A stretch of 64,000 nucleotides of DNA from Psychrobacter sp. Cmf 22.2 (GCF_001921745.1 NZ_MRYA01000001.1:868001-932000), one strand, 5' to 3'; numbered from the stretch's first letter, positions 42,420 to 52,542 are shown. Numbers and translations: made by a program. Notes: a model not told the origin generated them from the letters alone.

Positions 42420-42715
42420 AGGCGTATGGTCAGTCGTTGTATAAGAATTTATAAGGTGAAAGGGATAAGTTGTAATAGCGACATCTTACAAGATGTCTTG
42501 ATATTTTAAATCGGTCATTGACGTCAATTTTGTATCATACAAATACAGGTCATAGTACCAGTAACAATAAAAAAGTAATCCTATCTAAGGATATAAAAAT
42601 AAATAACGGTCTAATCCTAGCGCCGATAGTATAAGATGATGGACATTAGCGCAATCTGCAACTATTCAATATGTAACCTGCATGATAAAATAAAAGGTTC
42701 ACATGCCAAAACTGG

Positions 42716-43444
42716 ATGATTCGTCGTATGTCAGCTTCTGTCAAAACTTCTCTGCCTTCTACTAGCGTAGACAATATCAGTATAGATGCTACTGGTTTTA
42801 CAAAACTTGGTAAGCAGTTACCGATGCTGGCCAATATCTTGGCTCAAGCAGTGCAAGAGCTTGATCTAACGTTGAGCCAAACGCAGCAGCGCACGTTATT
42901 ATTGTACTTAGATCAGCTTTTATTATGGAATAAAGCGTATAATCTGACCGCGATTACTGATCCGGTAGAAGCCTTGATTAAGCATGTCATTGATTGTTTG
43001 GCTATTATACCGCATTTGCCACCAGGCGCACTGCTAGATATCGGTACAGGAGCGGGGTTGCCTGCGGTTATTATTGCGATTTGTCAGCCTGAACGCTCGT
43101 GTACTGCACTCGATAGTAACCAGAAAAAAATTCGTTTTATTAAGCAAATCAGTAGTGAGCTTGGTTTGAATAATGTACAACCAATTGCTGCACGTATTGA
43201 AGCCCATGAAGCTACTTATGAAGTGGTCACTTCTAGAGCATTTGCAAGCTTAACAGACTTTGTTGAAGTGGCGCAGCCGCGGTTAGCGAATGGTGGTCGA
43301 TTGTGCGCTATGAAAGGTAAGACGCCAACGGACGATGAGCTACAAGTTTTAGAAGGAGAATGGCAAATTAAAACCATTATTCTAAAAGTGCCACGTTTGC
43401 ATGATAGTCGTCATTTGATTGAATTATCTGTCAAAAGTGTCTAA
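42716..43444 (+). CDS. rsmG: 16S rRNA (guanine527-N7)-methyltransferase
   Basis: SAM-dependent methyltransferase (GidB/RsmG) that modifies G527 of 16S rRNA. 242 aa, about 30 longer at the N-terminus than E. coli RsmG. The family opening LLLYLDQLLLWNKAYNLTAITDP and the SAM-binding motif LLDIGTGAGLPAVIIAI are clear, followed by ALDSNQKKIRFIKQ and VVTSRAFASLTDFVE. A second ATG four codons in is an equally good start. It precedes parA-parB, the arrangement common near the replication origin of many bacteria; mnmG and dnaA are not in view. Confidence 0.93.
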   Translation: MIRRMSASVKTSLPSTSVDNISIDATGFTKLGKQLPMLANILAQAVQELDLTLSQTQQRTLLLYLDQLLLWNKAYNLTAITDPVEALIKHVIDCLAIIPHLPPGALLDIGTGAGLPAVIIAICQPERSCTALDSNQKKIRFIKQISSELGLNNVQPIAARIEAHEATYEVVTSRAFASLTDFVEVAQPRLANGGRLCAMKGKTPTDDELQVLEGEWQIKTIILKVPRLHDSRHLIELSVKSV

Positions 43445-43462
43445 GCTATGGGCACATCAGTA

Positions 43463-43484
43463 GCTATGAAACATTTTTCATAGC
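43463..43484. terminator. Hairpin after rsmG
   Basis: A 9-bp perfect stem GCTATGAAA with TTTCATAGC and a 4-base loop, without a clean T run. It is a possible weak terminator. Confidence 0.45.
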
Positions 43485-43674
43485 CAGTTTGGTTCAGATT
43501 TAGCATAATGATTAAAGCGTAAGACCCTAATTTTATAAGGCTCTCTAGCATTGTTTTTTATAGCCTATAATAAATTATGAACAGATTATTTGTGAAACAT
43601 GATAATAAAAATGCAAAGTTAAAGACTGTTAGAGCAAAAACAAGCAACAGACCTTAATCAAATTGAGTAAGTGT

Positions 43675-44454
43675 ATGGAAATCATAGCAATTGCAAATCA
43701 AAAAGGTGGCGTTGGCAAAACGACAACGGCAGTAAACCTGACTGCCAGTTTGGCGGCGAAGCGTAAGCGCGTACTGCTGATTGATTTGGATCCACAAGGT
43801 AATGCTACTAGTGGTACTGGTATAGATAAAAACGATTTAGAGTTGACAATAGCAGACGTCCTACTTGATGATGTGTCACTACAAGATGCTACTGTTATGA
43901 GCCCAGCAGGTTTTGATGTGATCGGTGCTAATCGTGAGTTAGCGGGTATGGACGTCACGTTAATGGGACAAACCAACAGTCATGAGCTGTTACAGACTGC
44001 AATGACTAACTTAATAAATGCCCAATCTGGCTCTGAAGAAGGGCCCTACGATTATGTCGTTATGGATTGTGCCCCAAGTTTAAACCTGTTGACGATCAAC
44101 GCTTTGGTAGCGACCGATGGCGTCATTATTCCAATGCAATGTGAGTATTATGCATTAGAAGGTTTGGCTGATTTATCACAAACGATTGAACGCCTAACTG
44201 AGCTTAACCCCAAATTATATATTCGAGGGGTGGTAAGAACATTGTTTGATGCACGCAATACGTTGGCGCGTGATGTGTCGGCCGAACTTGAAGCTCACTT
44301 TGGCGATATTATGTACAAAACTCATATTCCAAGAAACATTCGCTTGGCTGAAGCACCTGCGCATGGACTACCAGTGATTGCCTATGAGCGATGGTCAAAA
44401 GGGGCGCGCGCGTATCAAAAACTGGCAGCTGAAGTGATCAAACAAAGCCGCTAG
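43675..44454 (+). CDS. parA: Chromosome partitioning ATPase ParA (Soj)
   Basis: Cytoplasmic deviant-Walker ATPase that positions or separates the chromosome origin together with ParB. 259 aa from the ATG at 43675; a TTG four codons upstream is less likely. The deviant Walker A motif is NQKGGVGKTTTAVNL (about residues 9-23), then LLIDLDPQGNATSGTG (Walker A') and VVMDCAPSLNLLTINAL (Walker B). The C-terminal EAPAHGLPVIAYERWSKGA is typical of chromosomal Soj. parB follows 135 bp downstream. Confidence 0.94.
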   Translation: MEIIAIANQKGGVGKTTTAVNLTASLAAKRKRVLLIDLDPQGNATSGTGIDKNDLELTIADVLLDDVSLQDATVMSPAGFDVIGANRELAGMDVTLMGQTNSHELLQTAMTNLINAQSGSEEGPYDYVVMDCAPSLNLLTINALVATDGVIIPMQCEYYALEGLADLSQTIERLTELNPKLYIRGVVRTLFDARNTLARDVSAELEAHFGDIMYKTHIPRNIRLAEAPAHGLPVIAYERWSKGARAYQKLAAEVIKQSR

Positions 44455-44589
44455 TAGAGGCTAACATTAAGAAGATATAGCAAACGTAATCATCAGCTGG
44501 CTGGGCGATAAAGTACTAAGTCGCGTATTTATCAGCGAGCATTTATTAATAATCATTTGGCTTTATTTAGCGTTAGAGGATAGGTAATC

Positions 44590-45726
44590 ATGGCGAAAAA
44601 ACGAGGATTGGCTGCCAATCGAGGTTTAGATGCCTTATTAGGATCAATCAAAAAAGAAAAGCAAATTACCGCCTCTGCTTTGCAAGACGATACCGTTATA
44701 TATGATGATGACGAAACGGTCGCTGCTACTTCTATTGCTCAGATGCCAAAATCATCTGTTACCCCGAGCAAAGCTCAGACGACAAAAAATGATAAAAAAG
44801 TAGCTACGGATACAAGTGAACGTACTACTCGCAACAGTACAAAAGCCCGTCATTATCCCAAAAAAAACACTAGAACCATAAGTGACGCAACAGACAACAG
44901 CACCACTGAAGATCAGATCAGTTTGGTGCAAATTGCAGTGACTCAACTGCAAGCGGGTAAATATCAACCGCGACGCGACATGAGCGAAACGGCGTTAGCA
45001 GAGCTTGCATCTTCGATCGAGCAACATGGAGTGATGCAGCCAATTGTGATCCGACCGCTGCTTGCAAATGAGGACAAAAGTACAGTCGATGTGACTCACG
45101 AAATCATCGCAGGCGAGCGTCGTTGGCGTGCAGCAAAAATGGCAGGTAAACCAGTTATTCCAGCGATTGAACGCGCTTTATCTGATGAGCTGGCGATTGC
45201 ACTTGCATTGATCGAAAATATTCAGCGCGAAGATTTGTCAGTCATTGAGCAAGCAGCAGCATTACAGCGCTTTCATACTGAATTTGGCATGAGTCATGCA
45301 ATGATTGCAGATGTGGTAGGCAAAGCGCGAACGACGGTATCAAATTTACTACGTCTCAATCAGTTGCATGACGCGGTAAAAGATCATCTGGCAAATAACG
45401 CTTTAGACATGGGACATGCGCGCACACTATTGGCGTTATCCTCTGAGCAGCAGCCTATCATTGCACAAAAAATTATTGATGGTGGGATGACTGTAAGAGA
45501 AGCTGAAAAGCTGGTCAAGTCAATCTTAAATCCTGTATCCAAAGCCGATCGTACTGAAAAATCACAGTCTCACGATGCTGAGCGTTTAACGCAGCACCTA
45601 ACAGATATGTTAGGGGCAGAAGTAAAACTCAAGCACAAAAAAGATGGTCAGGGTAGTGTAGAGATATTTTTTCACAATCAAGATGAGCTTGCAGCGTTAA
45701 TCAAACAGCTAGAAGCGCAGCGCTAA
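44590..45726 (+). CDS. parB: Chromosome partitioning protein ParB (Spo0J)
   Basis: DNA-binding CTPase-type partition protein, 378 aa, longer than the usual 290 or so. The canonical N-terminus KKRGLAANRGLDALLG is followed by a low-complexity linker of about 90 residues rich in Thr, Lys and Ser, which explains the length. The ParB/Sulfiredoxin domain (about 115-215) contains AGKYQPRRDMSETALAELA and the CTP-binding IIAGERRWRAAKMAG. The helix-turn-helix has MIADVVGKARTTVSNLLRL. The C-terminal dimerisation domain is normal. No full parS site was found in the window. Confidence 0.94.
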   Translation: MAKKRGLAANRGLDALLGSIKKEKQITASALQDDTVIYDDDETVAATSIAQMPKSSVTPSKAQTTKNDKKVATDTSERTTRNSTKARHYPKKNTRTISDATDNSTTEDQISLVQIAVTQLQAGKYQPRRDMSETALAELASSIEQHGVMQPIVIRPLLANEDKSTVDVTHEIIAGERRWRAAKMAGKPVIPAIERALSDELAIALALIENIQREDLSVIEQAAALQRFHTEFGMSHAMIADVVGKARTTVSNLLRLNQLHDAVKDHLANNALDMGHARTLLALSSEQQPIIAQKIIDGGMTVREAEKLVKSILNPVSKADRTEKSQSHDAERLTQHLTDMLGAEVKLKHKKDGQGSVEIFFHNQDELAALIKQLEAQR

Positions 45727-45768
45727 TGCACTTATTTAAACTGACGTACTAAAGACAATATACTTAAT

Positions 45769-45797
45769 CACTATGTAAGTTTTTTACTTACATAGTG
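45769..45797. terminator. Perfect hairpin between parB and exbB
   Basis: A 12-bp perfect stem CACTATGTAAGT with ACTTACATAGTG around a loop of five T. There is no T run after the stem, so it is an atypical terminator or a protein-binding site. Confidence 0.5.
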
Positions 45798-45870
45798 AGC
45801 TATAAATGACTTTCATTACATAATGGTCGCAAGCTTTTGGACATGTTAAACAGTATACAAGAGAGTCATT

Positions 45871-46605
45871 ATGTGGGAATTGGTAAAAGCAGGTGGTTGG
45901 TTGATGATGCCAATCGTCATATGTTCGATAGTTGCACTTATCATTATCATTGAGCGCAGCAGTACGCTACAGTTTAGTAAAATCGTACCTGGCAGATTAC
46001 GTGAACAGCTAATAACGCGCCTACGTGAAAATGGCGCTATTGGCCGCACTCAGTTAATGAATGTTAAAGAAAGAACCCCATTGGGTGATATCTTAGCGAC
46101 AGGATTGGTATATCGTCAGTATGGTCTAGACTCAATGACTATGCACATGCAAAATAGAGCCAGTGTACAGATACATCAGCTCGAAAAAAACATCAATATG
46201 CTCGGTACAATAGGAGCAATTGCTCCACTACTTGGTCTATTGGGTACTGTGCTGGGTATCATATCTTCATTCTTAGCCATTACGGATGGGGCAATGCAGG
46301 ATCCTACTTTACTGGCCGCTGGTGTCTCGCAAGCTTTGATTACAACGGCGGCTGGTATGGTCGTTGCAATACCAGCGCTCGTCGCTTATCGCTATTTTCA
46401 GCGCCGGATTGTAGATATTAATGCTAGGTTTGAGACTGAAGCTGGACTTATGATTCAAGAGCTTTATGACTACCAGTTATTGGCTGATGCTCATTTATCG
46501 CTCAACAAACCGTTCGCTGCGATGGTAAAAAGCCAGCATACAGACGTTGAACAGTTAGGTGATACATCGGGGTTTGATACTGAAAATACGCACCAACCTG
46601 CATAG
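45871..46605 (+). CDS. exbB: MotA/TolQ/ExbB-family proton channel protein
   Basis: Inner-membrane component of an ExbB-ExbD type energy-transducing complex, 244 aa. The first membrane segment is at residues 10-30 (GWLMMPIVICSIVALIIIIE). The signature second and third segments are GTIGAIAPLLGLLGTVLGII and LITTAAGMVVAIPALVAYR. The partner ExbD/TolR-type gene follows by 50 bp. No TonB or Tol-Pal gene is adjacent, and the pair sits directly ahead of msbA. That is a placement seen in other gammaproteobacteria, where it may serve envelope functions other than iron uptake. The ExbB versus TolQ distinction rests on general resemblance. Confidence 0.87.
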   Translation: MWELVKAGGWLMMPIVICSIVALIIIIERSSTLQFSKIVPGRLREQLITRLRENGAIGRTQLMNVKERTPLGDILATGLVYRQYGLDSMTMHMQNRASVQIHQLEKNINMLGTIGAIAPLLGLLGTVLGIISSFLAITDGAMQDPTLLAAGVSQALITTAAGMVVAIPALVAYRYFQRRIVDINARFETEAGLMIQELYDYQLLADAHLSLNKPFAAMVKSQHTDVEQLGDTSGFDTENTHQPA

Positions 46606-46655
46606 AAGATACTTGTATTTTCGCCTTCTAGCCTTACGTCATCAGAGAATTAGCC

Positions 46656-47087
46656 ATGCGTTTTAGAAAGCCTACCGTTGAACCACTAGAAATCAACTTA
46701 ACACCCATGATTGACTGCTTACTGTTTTTGATCGTGTTTTTGTTATTAGCAACATCATTTAATCACTTTAGCCGCTTAAATATAGTTCTGCCTGAAGCTG
46801 AAGGTGTCGCACTTGTCGAGCAAACCACTAGTATTGAGGTGGCTGTACAAGAAGATGGCAGGTATATGGTAAATGGTATGAGCCTTGCTAACAATAGTGA
46901 GGCTGAGCTGACTAATATGTTGCAACAAGAAGCAGGCAGTGAGCGTGATATCTTGTTTGTTATCGCTGCCGATGCCAACGCTACCCATCAATCTGTGGTA
47001 AAAGTGATGGATATTGCGGGCAAATTGGGCTTTTTGAATTTGAATATCAGTACCGTTATGCCGCTCGGTCAAACACTGCCGCAGTAG
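46656..47087 (+). CDS. exbD: ExbD/TolR-family biopolymer transport protein
   Basis: A 143-aa single-span inner-membrane protein. The N-terminal hallmark INLTPMIDCLLFLIVFLLLA carries the membrane segment with the essential proton-path Asp (PMID). A periplasmic domain (about residues 40-143) ends DIAGKLGFLNLNISTVMP. It works with the upstream ExbB-like channel to use the proton gradient. Confidence 0.9.
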   Translation: MRFRKPTVEPLEINLTPMIDCLLFLIVFLLLATSFNHFSRLNIVLPEAEGVALVEQTTSIEVAVQEDGRYMVNGMSLANNSEAELTNMLQQEAGSERDILFVIAADANATHQSVVKVMDIAGKLGFLNLNISTVMPLGQTLPQ

Positions 47088-47139
47088 GCAGTGGTGAGCT
47101 ATTTATTTTTTCATTACTATAGTTAATTCGCTATAAAAA

Positions 47140-47241
47140 CGATACAGCGAGACCGGTATAAATTTTTTGCAGCCTCTGTCAGCGTAGACACAGCAAGCAA
47201 GAAAAATTTATACCAGTTGCTCATCACGTTACAACGTATCG
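47140..47241. repeat. Long interrupted palindrome between exbD and msbA
   Basis: The 13-bp arms GGTATAAATTTTT (47155-47167) and AAAAATTTATACC (47202-47214) are perfect. Inside, TTGC/GCAA and TGTC/GACA continue the symmetry. Outside, CGATAC (47140-47145) pairs with GTATCG (47236-47241). The structure fills most of the gap and lacks a terminator T run. It looks like a REP- or MITE-type palindromic element; only one copy was noticed in the window. Confidence 0.5.
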
Positions 47242-47347
47242 GTCTGATTCGGTATCGCCTATACATCCACATTCTCTTGTATATAATGATGCTGCCAATG
47301 CTACGAATGTCACAAACCCATCTACTAATATTTGACCCGAGGCTTTT

Positions 47348-49126
47348 ATGAGTCAATCTGACGTAACTAAAACCTCTGCCAATCTTAAGCTTGCACAACC
47401 ATTGACTCCGCCCAAGCGTAAGACGTTGCTGCGTTTGTTAAGATATTTAAAACCCTACTGGTGGGCGCTTCTTTTAACAGTGTTAGGCTTTGCTATCAAT
47501 GCGGCAACAGAGATATGGATTGCCAAACTATTACAGTATATTACTGATGCTATTAATCAAAACGATCAAGCAAAGCAAAATTGGTTTCCTGCTTTAATTA
47601 TTGCGTTGTTTTTTGTACGCGGTGTTGGCAGCTTTTTAGGTAACTATTATTCTGCGTTAGTCTCAAGAAATCTGGTTTATGAGCTACGGGTACAAGTGTT
47701 TAATAAGTTATTACGCTTGCCAAGCTCTTTTTATCTGGCCAATCCTGCAGGAACCATCTCTTCCAAACTAATATTTGATGTCGAACAAGTAACGGCGGCT
47801 AGTACCGACTCTATGAAGACTGTGTTGCGCGATGGCCTGACAGTCGTCGCTTTGATTGGTTTTTTGCTTTATAGCAATTGGCGCTTGACGTTGATTTTAT
47901 TTTTGGTATTGCCACCGATCTTATGGTTGATTCGCTTTGCCTCTAAGCGTTACCTAAAGCTGTCCAAAGGTATCCAAGAAACCATGGGTGATGTGAGTCA
48001 CATTACTAATGAGGTAATTGGCGGCTACCAAGTAGTGAAAAACTATGGCGGGCAAGCTTACGAGGCTCAACGCTTTAACGTCACATCAAAAAAGAATCTG
48101 CGTCAAGGCATGAAAGTGGTCGTCACTAATAGCATCAACACTCCAGCGGTGCAGCTATTGATGGCAATGGCGATGTCTGTGGTAGTCTGGCTTGCTCTAC
48201 GTCCATCGGTGATTGACAATATCTCAGCAGGCGAGTTTATATCTTACATTGCAGCAGCAGGTCTTCTGAGTAAACCTGTACGCTCATTGACCGATGTCAA
48301 CCAAAAACTGCAAAAAGGTATCGCTGCAGGCGAGTCTATATTTGCATTGCTTGATGAGCCTGAAGAGCGCGATACGGGTACGCTTAGTCCGTCATTATCA
48401 GGTGAGATTCAATTGGATAACGTTAGCCTAATCTATCCTGACTCAACCGTGGCGTTACAGGACTTTAGCTTAGATGTACGGGCAGGTGAGACTGTCGCAT
48501 TGGTTGGTCGTAGCGGTGCTGGCAAGTCATCCTTGGTTAATTTACTAACGCGCACCTTAGCCACAACTTCAGGGCAGATTACGATGGACGGCATGCCTAT
48601 TGAAGACATTACTTTGGAGAGTCTGCGTGCGCAAATTGCCATGGTCAACCAACAGGTAGTACTATTTAATACCACCGTTTTTAATAATATTGCTTATGGC
48701 AGTTTGGCGGCTAAGTCACAGGCTGAGGTTGAAGCTGCGGCTAAAGATGCCTTTGCTCATGACTTTATTATGAAAATGCCGCAAGGTTATCAAAGTCAGA
48801 TTGGAGCAGAAGGCTTGCAGCTGTCTGGTGGTCAACGCCAACGCCTATCGATAGCACGCGCCTTATTAAAAGACGCCCCAATCCTAATATTAGACGAGGC
48901 GACCAGTGCGCTTGATAATGAATCAGAGTATTTTATCCAGCAAGCGCTCGACAATGTCATGAAAGATCGTACTACTTTAGTCATTGCGCATCGTCTCACA
49001 ACGATTGAGTCAGCAGATCGTATTGCAGTGATGGACGGCGGACGAATCGTTGAAATTGGTACCCATAATGAGCTTATGCAAAAGCAAGGTCATTATGCGC
49101 AAATGTATGATCGAGATTTTGAATAA
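47348..49126 (+). CDS. msbA: Lipid A export ATP-binding/permease protein
   Basis: Homodimeric ABC half-transporter that flips core-lipid A across the inner membrane, 592 aa. The transmembrane domain (about residues 30-325) is followed by the nucleotide-binding domain with Walker A VGRSGAGKSSLVNLL, Q-loop MVNQQVVLF, signature LSGGQRQRLSIARALL, Walker B ILILDEATSALDNESE and switch His (VIAHRLTTIE). GAGG lies just upstream of the ATG. It is followed at 50 bp by lpxK, the classical msbA-lpxK operon. Confidence 0.95.
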   Translation: MSQSDVTKTSANLKLAQPLTPPKRKTLLRLLRYLKPYWWALLLTVLGFAINAATEIWIAKLLQYITDAINQNDQAKQNWFPALIIALFFVRGVGSFLGNYYSALVSRNLVYELRVQVFNKLLRLPSSFYLANPAGTISSKLIFDVEQVTAASTDSMKTVLRDGLTVVALIGFLLYSNWRLTLILFLVLPPILWLIRFASKRYLKLSKGIQETMGDVSHITNEVIGGYQVVKNYGGQAYEAQRFNVTSKKNLRQGMKVVVTNSINTPAVQLLMAMAMSVVVWLALRPSVIDNISAGEFISYIAAAGLLSKPVRSLTDVNQKLQKGIAAGESIFALLDEPEERDTGTLSPSLSGEIQLDNVSLIYPDSTVALQDFSLDVRAGETVALVGRSGAGKSSLVNLLTRTLATTSGQITMDGMPIEDITLESLRAQIAMVNQQVVLFNTTVFNNIAYGSLAAKSQAEVEAAAKDAFAHDFIMKMPQGYQSQIGAEGLQLSGGQRQRLSIARALLKDAPILILDEATSALDNESEYFIQQALDNVMKDRTTLVIAHRLTTIESADRIAVMDGGRIVEIGTHNELMQKQGHYAQMYDRDFE

Positions 49127-49176
49127 CAAACAATCTGGGTTACAAATTACGGGCAAAACTGGATGGATGCTAAATA

Positions 49177-50382
49177 ATGAGTATTGAGACGACAATTACT
49201 CGTGCTTGGCAGCGAAAAGCAGCTTGGCTTTGGTTACTATTGCCGCTTAGTTGGCTATATGGCTTGCTTGTTTGGTTGCGTCGTCAGGCTTATAAACTGG
49301 GAGTATTGACAAGTTTTCGTGCCCTTGTACCAGTTATGGTCATCGGTAATGTTACGGTTGGCGGTAGTGGCAAAACGCCTTTAATTATCACTTTGGTCAG
49401 TTATTTGCAAAAACAAGGCATAAAGGTTGGTGTGATTAGCCGTGGTTATGGCGGCGATACATCCCAAATGCCAGCGTTAGTAACCAAAGAGAGTTTGCCA
49501 AGTACAGTAGGCGATGAGCCGTGTTTGATTGTCAACACCACTGCTGCGCCAATGGCCGTATGCCCAAACCGCAAGCAGGCAATTACGACTTTGCTAAACG
49601 CGCATCCTGACTTACAATTAATTATCGCTGACGATGGTTTACAGCATTATGCGTTGCAACGTGATATCGAATGGATAGTAGTAGATGTTGCACGTGGATT
49701 TGGCAATGAGCAGCTATTACCGACAGGGTTTTTACGTGAACCGATAGCGCGATTAAAGAATGCCACTGTCATTTATCATGAAAAACCAGTTGCCCTACCA
49801 TCTTTTAGCCATAAAGTCTTTAATAACGAAACCTTCAGTAACAAGACTAGTAACGAGATTTCGGCCCAGCGTTTAACCATGCAGTTGCAGCCGGATGAAC
49901 TGTATCCTTTGTTGTCTGATGATGAATTAGTCGAGTTGAACGTTTCAAACATAACCATACCTTTGTCAGCTAAGGTAGTGCCGTTACAAGGTGACAAGGT
50001 ACATGCAATTAGTGGTATCGGCTATCCTCAGCGCTTCTTCGCCACCCTGAGCACGCTTGGTTTTGATGTCATAGGACATCCTTATCCAGATCATCATAAC
50101 TTTAGTCTGAGCGAACTACTACAGTACACCGAGCATCCTATGATTGTGACGACTAAGGACGCTGTAAAAATTCGAACAGTGCTATTAACAGAGCTTAGTA
50201 AAATAAATGCTATAAAATCGAATGAATCCATTGGTAGTCACAGTGGTAATGATATTAGCGTTTTGGTAAACAGGCTATGGGTATTGCCTGTGACTGCCCA
50301 ATTATCTGATACTTGCTATCAGACATTGCAGCAGCAATTGAACGCGCATGACATCAACATGGCTACGTCAAGTCACAGTTAA
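49177..50382 (+). CDS. lpxK: Tetraacyldisaccharide 4'-kinase
   Basis: Inner-membrane-associated kinase that adds the 4'-phosphate in lipid A synthesis. 401 aa, longer than the common 330 or so. An N-terminal hydrophobic helix precedes the P-loop VTVGGSGKTPLIITLVSYL. Also present are GVISRGYGG, VGDEPCLIV, IIADDGLQHYALQRDIEW and GIGYPQRFFATLSTLGF with HHNFS. The extra length lies in two Ser/Asn-rich inserts (about residues 208-225 and 330-350), both polar and probably loops. It is cotranscribed with msbA. Confidence 0.94.
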   Translation: MSIETTITRAWQRKAAWLWLLLPLSWLYGLLVWLRRQAYKLGVLTSFRALVPVMVIGNVTVGGSGKTPLIITLVSYLQKQGIKVGVISRGYGGDTSQMPALVTKESLPSTVGDEPCLIVNTTAAPMAVCPNRKQAITTLLNAHPDLQLIIADDGLQHYALQRDIEWIVVDVARGFGNEQLLPTGFLREPIARLKNATVIYHEKPVALPSFSHKVFNNETFSNKTSNEISAQRLTMQLQPDELYPLLSDDELVELNVSNITIPLSAKVVPLQGDKVHAISGIGYPQRFFATLSTLGFDVIGHPYPDHHNFSLSELLQYTEHPMIVTTKDAVKIRTVLLTELSKINAIKSNESIGSHSGNDISVLVNRLWVLPVTAQLSDTCYQTLQQQLNAHDINMATSSHS

Positions 50383-50491
50383 GATTGTCGATGCATGTAG
50401 TTGTTTTTATATCTAAGCGTTCGTCTAAATTACCCGCTTATTTGTATATTACCTATTTAAATTTATGAACTATTTGTTATAGGAATTATGT

Positions 50492-51319
50492 ATGTCATCT
50501 GCTTTAGCACCCACCAAAACTCATATCGTTATTCCTGCGCGCTTTAAGAGTACACGTCTACCAGGCAAGCCTTTGTTAGATATTCATAGTAAGCCTATGA
50601 TACTTTGGGTCGCTGAAAAGGCTCAAGCCGCACATTTTGCCGATGATATGTGCATTGCGACTGATGATGAACGTATCGCTAAGGTTTGTTTGGATGCAGG
50701 ATATGAGGTGGTTATGACAAGTGTTGACCACATATCAGGCACAGATCGTTTGGCTGAAGTTGCGACGATCAAAGGCTGGGCTGAGCACGACATTATCATT
50801 AATATGCAAGGAGATGAGCCATTAGTGCCGCCGTCGTTGCTACAGCAAGTCAAAGACTTGTTGGTACAAGATGATGACAGCGTTATGGCGACTTTATACG
50901 AGCCTATTGAAGATTATCAGACGTTCATAAGACCGTCGGTGGTCAAGGTTGTGAGTGCAATCGTTGGTGACACTCAGCGCGCGCTGTACTTTAGCCGTGC
51001 ACCGATTCCTTGTGATCGTGATGTGGCGTTGACAATGGCTGCCGGTAGTTTAGATATAGCAGAGCTACCCGCCCCAAAAGAGGCTTACCGTCATTTGGGA
51101 TTGTATGCTTATCGGGTAAGTTTGTTACAACAATTTGTCCATTGGTCTCAAACACCGCTTGAAACGCTTGAGAGCTTAGAGCAATTACGCATTTTAGAAA
51201 ACGGTGGCAACATAGCTATTGCGGCTGCAAAAGTTCAGCTACCTGCTGGCGTGGACACGCAAGAAGATTTGGATCGTTTAAATGCAATGAGTGTCAATAA
51301 GTTTATAAGCAATACATAA
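50492..51319 (+). CDS. kdsB: CMP-Kdo synthetase (3-deoxy-manno-octulosonate cytidylyltransferase)
   Basis: Activates Kdo with CTP for lipopolysaccharide inner-core synthesis; cytoplasmic, 275 aa. Motifs are [19 protein letters not shown] (nucleotide-binding), [38 protein letters not shown] and the C-terminal [23 protein letters not shown] precedes the ATG. It continues the msbA-lpxK-kdsB lipopolysaccharide block. Confidence 0.95.
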   Translation: MSSALAPTKTHIVIPARFKSTRLPGKPLLDIHSKPMILWVAEKAQAAHFADDMCIATDDERIAKVCLDAGYEVVMTSVDHISGTDRLAEVATIKGWAEHDIIINMQGDEPLVPPSLLQQVKDLLVQDDDSVMATLYEPIEDYQTFIRPSVVKVVSAIVGDTQRALYFSRAPIPCDRDVALTMAAGSLDIAELPAPKEAYRHLGLYAYRVSLLQQFVHWSQTPLETLESLEQLRILENGGNIAIAAAKVQLPAGVDTQEDLDRLNAMSVNKFISNT

Positions 51320-51423
51320 TAAATAGCCTAAGCGTTTACTTAGCAATTGATATTTGAAAGAAACTATAAGATAAGATAAGTACCAAGCTTAGTAAATTTT
51401 AAACGAAATAGTAGGCAACAAGC

Positions 51424-52542
51424 GTGAATCATATGACAGACAGTATTTATTTTGCGCCACTATTACCATGGCAGCAAGCATTGTGGACGCAGCTTACAAG
51501 TCGTGTACTATCACCGCCCCATAATTTGCCGCATGCATTACTTGCCGCTGGTATGCAAGGAATGGGTAAGCGTGCTTTTGTTTGGCGACTGATAGCTTGG
51601 CTATTGTGTCAAGAGCGTCAGCAGCATCCGCTTGGAGCTTGTGGTCATTGTCAAAGCTGTCAATGGCTTAGATCTGGTACGCATCCAAGCTTACAAGTAT
51701 TGCCTATTACCAGTATGCCTATTAGCACTGAAAGTCAGGAAAATAACCAAGCTGTCAGTAATAATAAAAAAACGAAGACCAATACCAAGTCGGTAAAAGC
51801 AACCAGTAGTGCTGCGTTGACAGTAAAGGTAGATGATATTCGCGCATTGCAGCCTTTTATCTACCAGGGCGGACAGGGGATGCGCATTTGCGTATTAGAT
51901 CATGCTGAAAAAATGACTATCGCAGCGGCCAACGCCCTTTTAAAAACGTTAGAAGAGCCACAAGCACAAGTTCATCTTTTTTTAATCAGTGACATGCCAG
52001 CAAAACTACTGCCAACGATTAAAAGTCGTGTACAGCAGTTACCATTGCAGGGAGTAGAACCAACTATTGCAAATGACTATGTGGCTCAAGAGCTTGGCAA
52101 TACGATTAATCGTGAAGTGGTAAGTCCGATACAAATTACCCAGTTGTTACAGTTAGCAAACGGTGCACCACTTGCAGCAATAGAGCTGGCAAAAGCTACC
52201 TGGTATAGCAAACGCGCTCTATGGTTGACGACATGGCAAGCCTTACGTAGTGGTAAGCGTAGCAGTGTAGCGGCTAGTGACTATTGGCAAGCTGAGATTG
52301 ATCTACCAGAGTTTCTCAAGCTGACTGAGCTTATGCTGATTGATATTCGGCGCGTTTGTTTAGGTCTTGATAGTAACCAAAAAGATATTGCTCTATCAGC
52401 CGCTTTAGAAAAATATCAGCCTACAGACAACGCATTAGAAACATTGCTAAGCCAGTTGCAGCAAACAAAAACAGCCCTTCAACAAAATGTGCAAGAAAAA
52501 TTTGCCTATGATAAGCTGATGCAAGACTTGGTTTATCTATAG
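51424..52542 (+). CDS. holB: DNA polymerase III delta' subunit
   Basis: Clamp-loader subunit, 372 aa. A GTG start at 51424 is supported by AGG eight bases upstream; an ATG three codons later lacks a spaced site. The P-loop-like segment AAGMQGMGKRAFVWRL is degenerate. The zinc module (CQERQQHPLGACGHCQSCQWL) and DHAEKMTIAAANALLKTLEE with SRVQQLPL are typical. A Ser/Lys/Asn-rich insert of about 30 residues (near 105-130) extends the ATPase domain. It precedes the PilZ gene, as in pseudomonads. Confidence 0.88.
   Translation: MNHMTDSIYFAPLLPWQQALWTQLTSRVLSPPHNLPHALLAAGMQGMGKRAFVWRLIAWLLCQERQQHPLGACGHCQSCQWLRSGTHPSLQVLPITSMPISTESQENNQAVSNNKKTKTNTKSVKATSSAALTVKVDDIRALQPFIYQGGQGMRICVLDHAEKMTIAAANALLKTLEEPQAQVHLFLISDMPAKLLPTIKSRVQQLPLQGVEPTIANDYVAQELGNTINREVVSPIQITQLLQLANGAPLAAIELAKATWYSKRALWLTTWQALRSGKRSSVAASDYWQAEIDLPEFLKLTELMLIDIRRVCLGLDSNQKDIALSAALEKYQPTDNALETLLSQLQQTKTALQQNVQEKFAYDKLMQDLVYL

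Noticed and set aside
43463..43484. Hairpin after rsmG considered as parS
   Set aside because: Its palindrome (GCTATGAAA/TTTCATAGC) does not match the parS consensus.
43591..43600. GTGAAACA near parA as a parS partition site
   Set aside because: Only the right half of the parS palindrome is present; the left half does not match.
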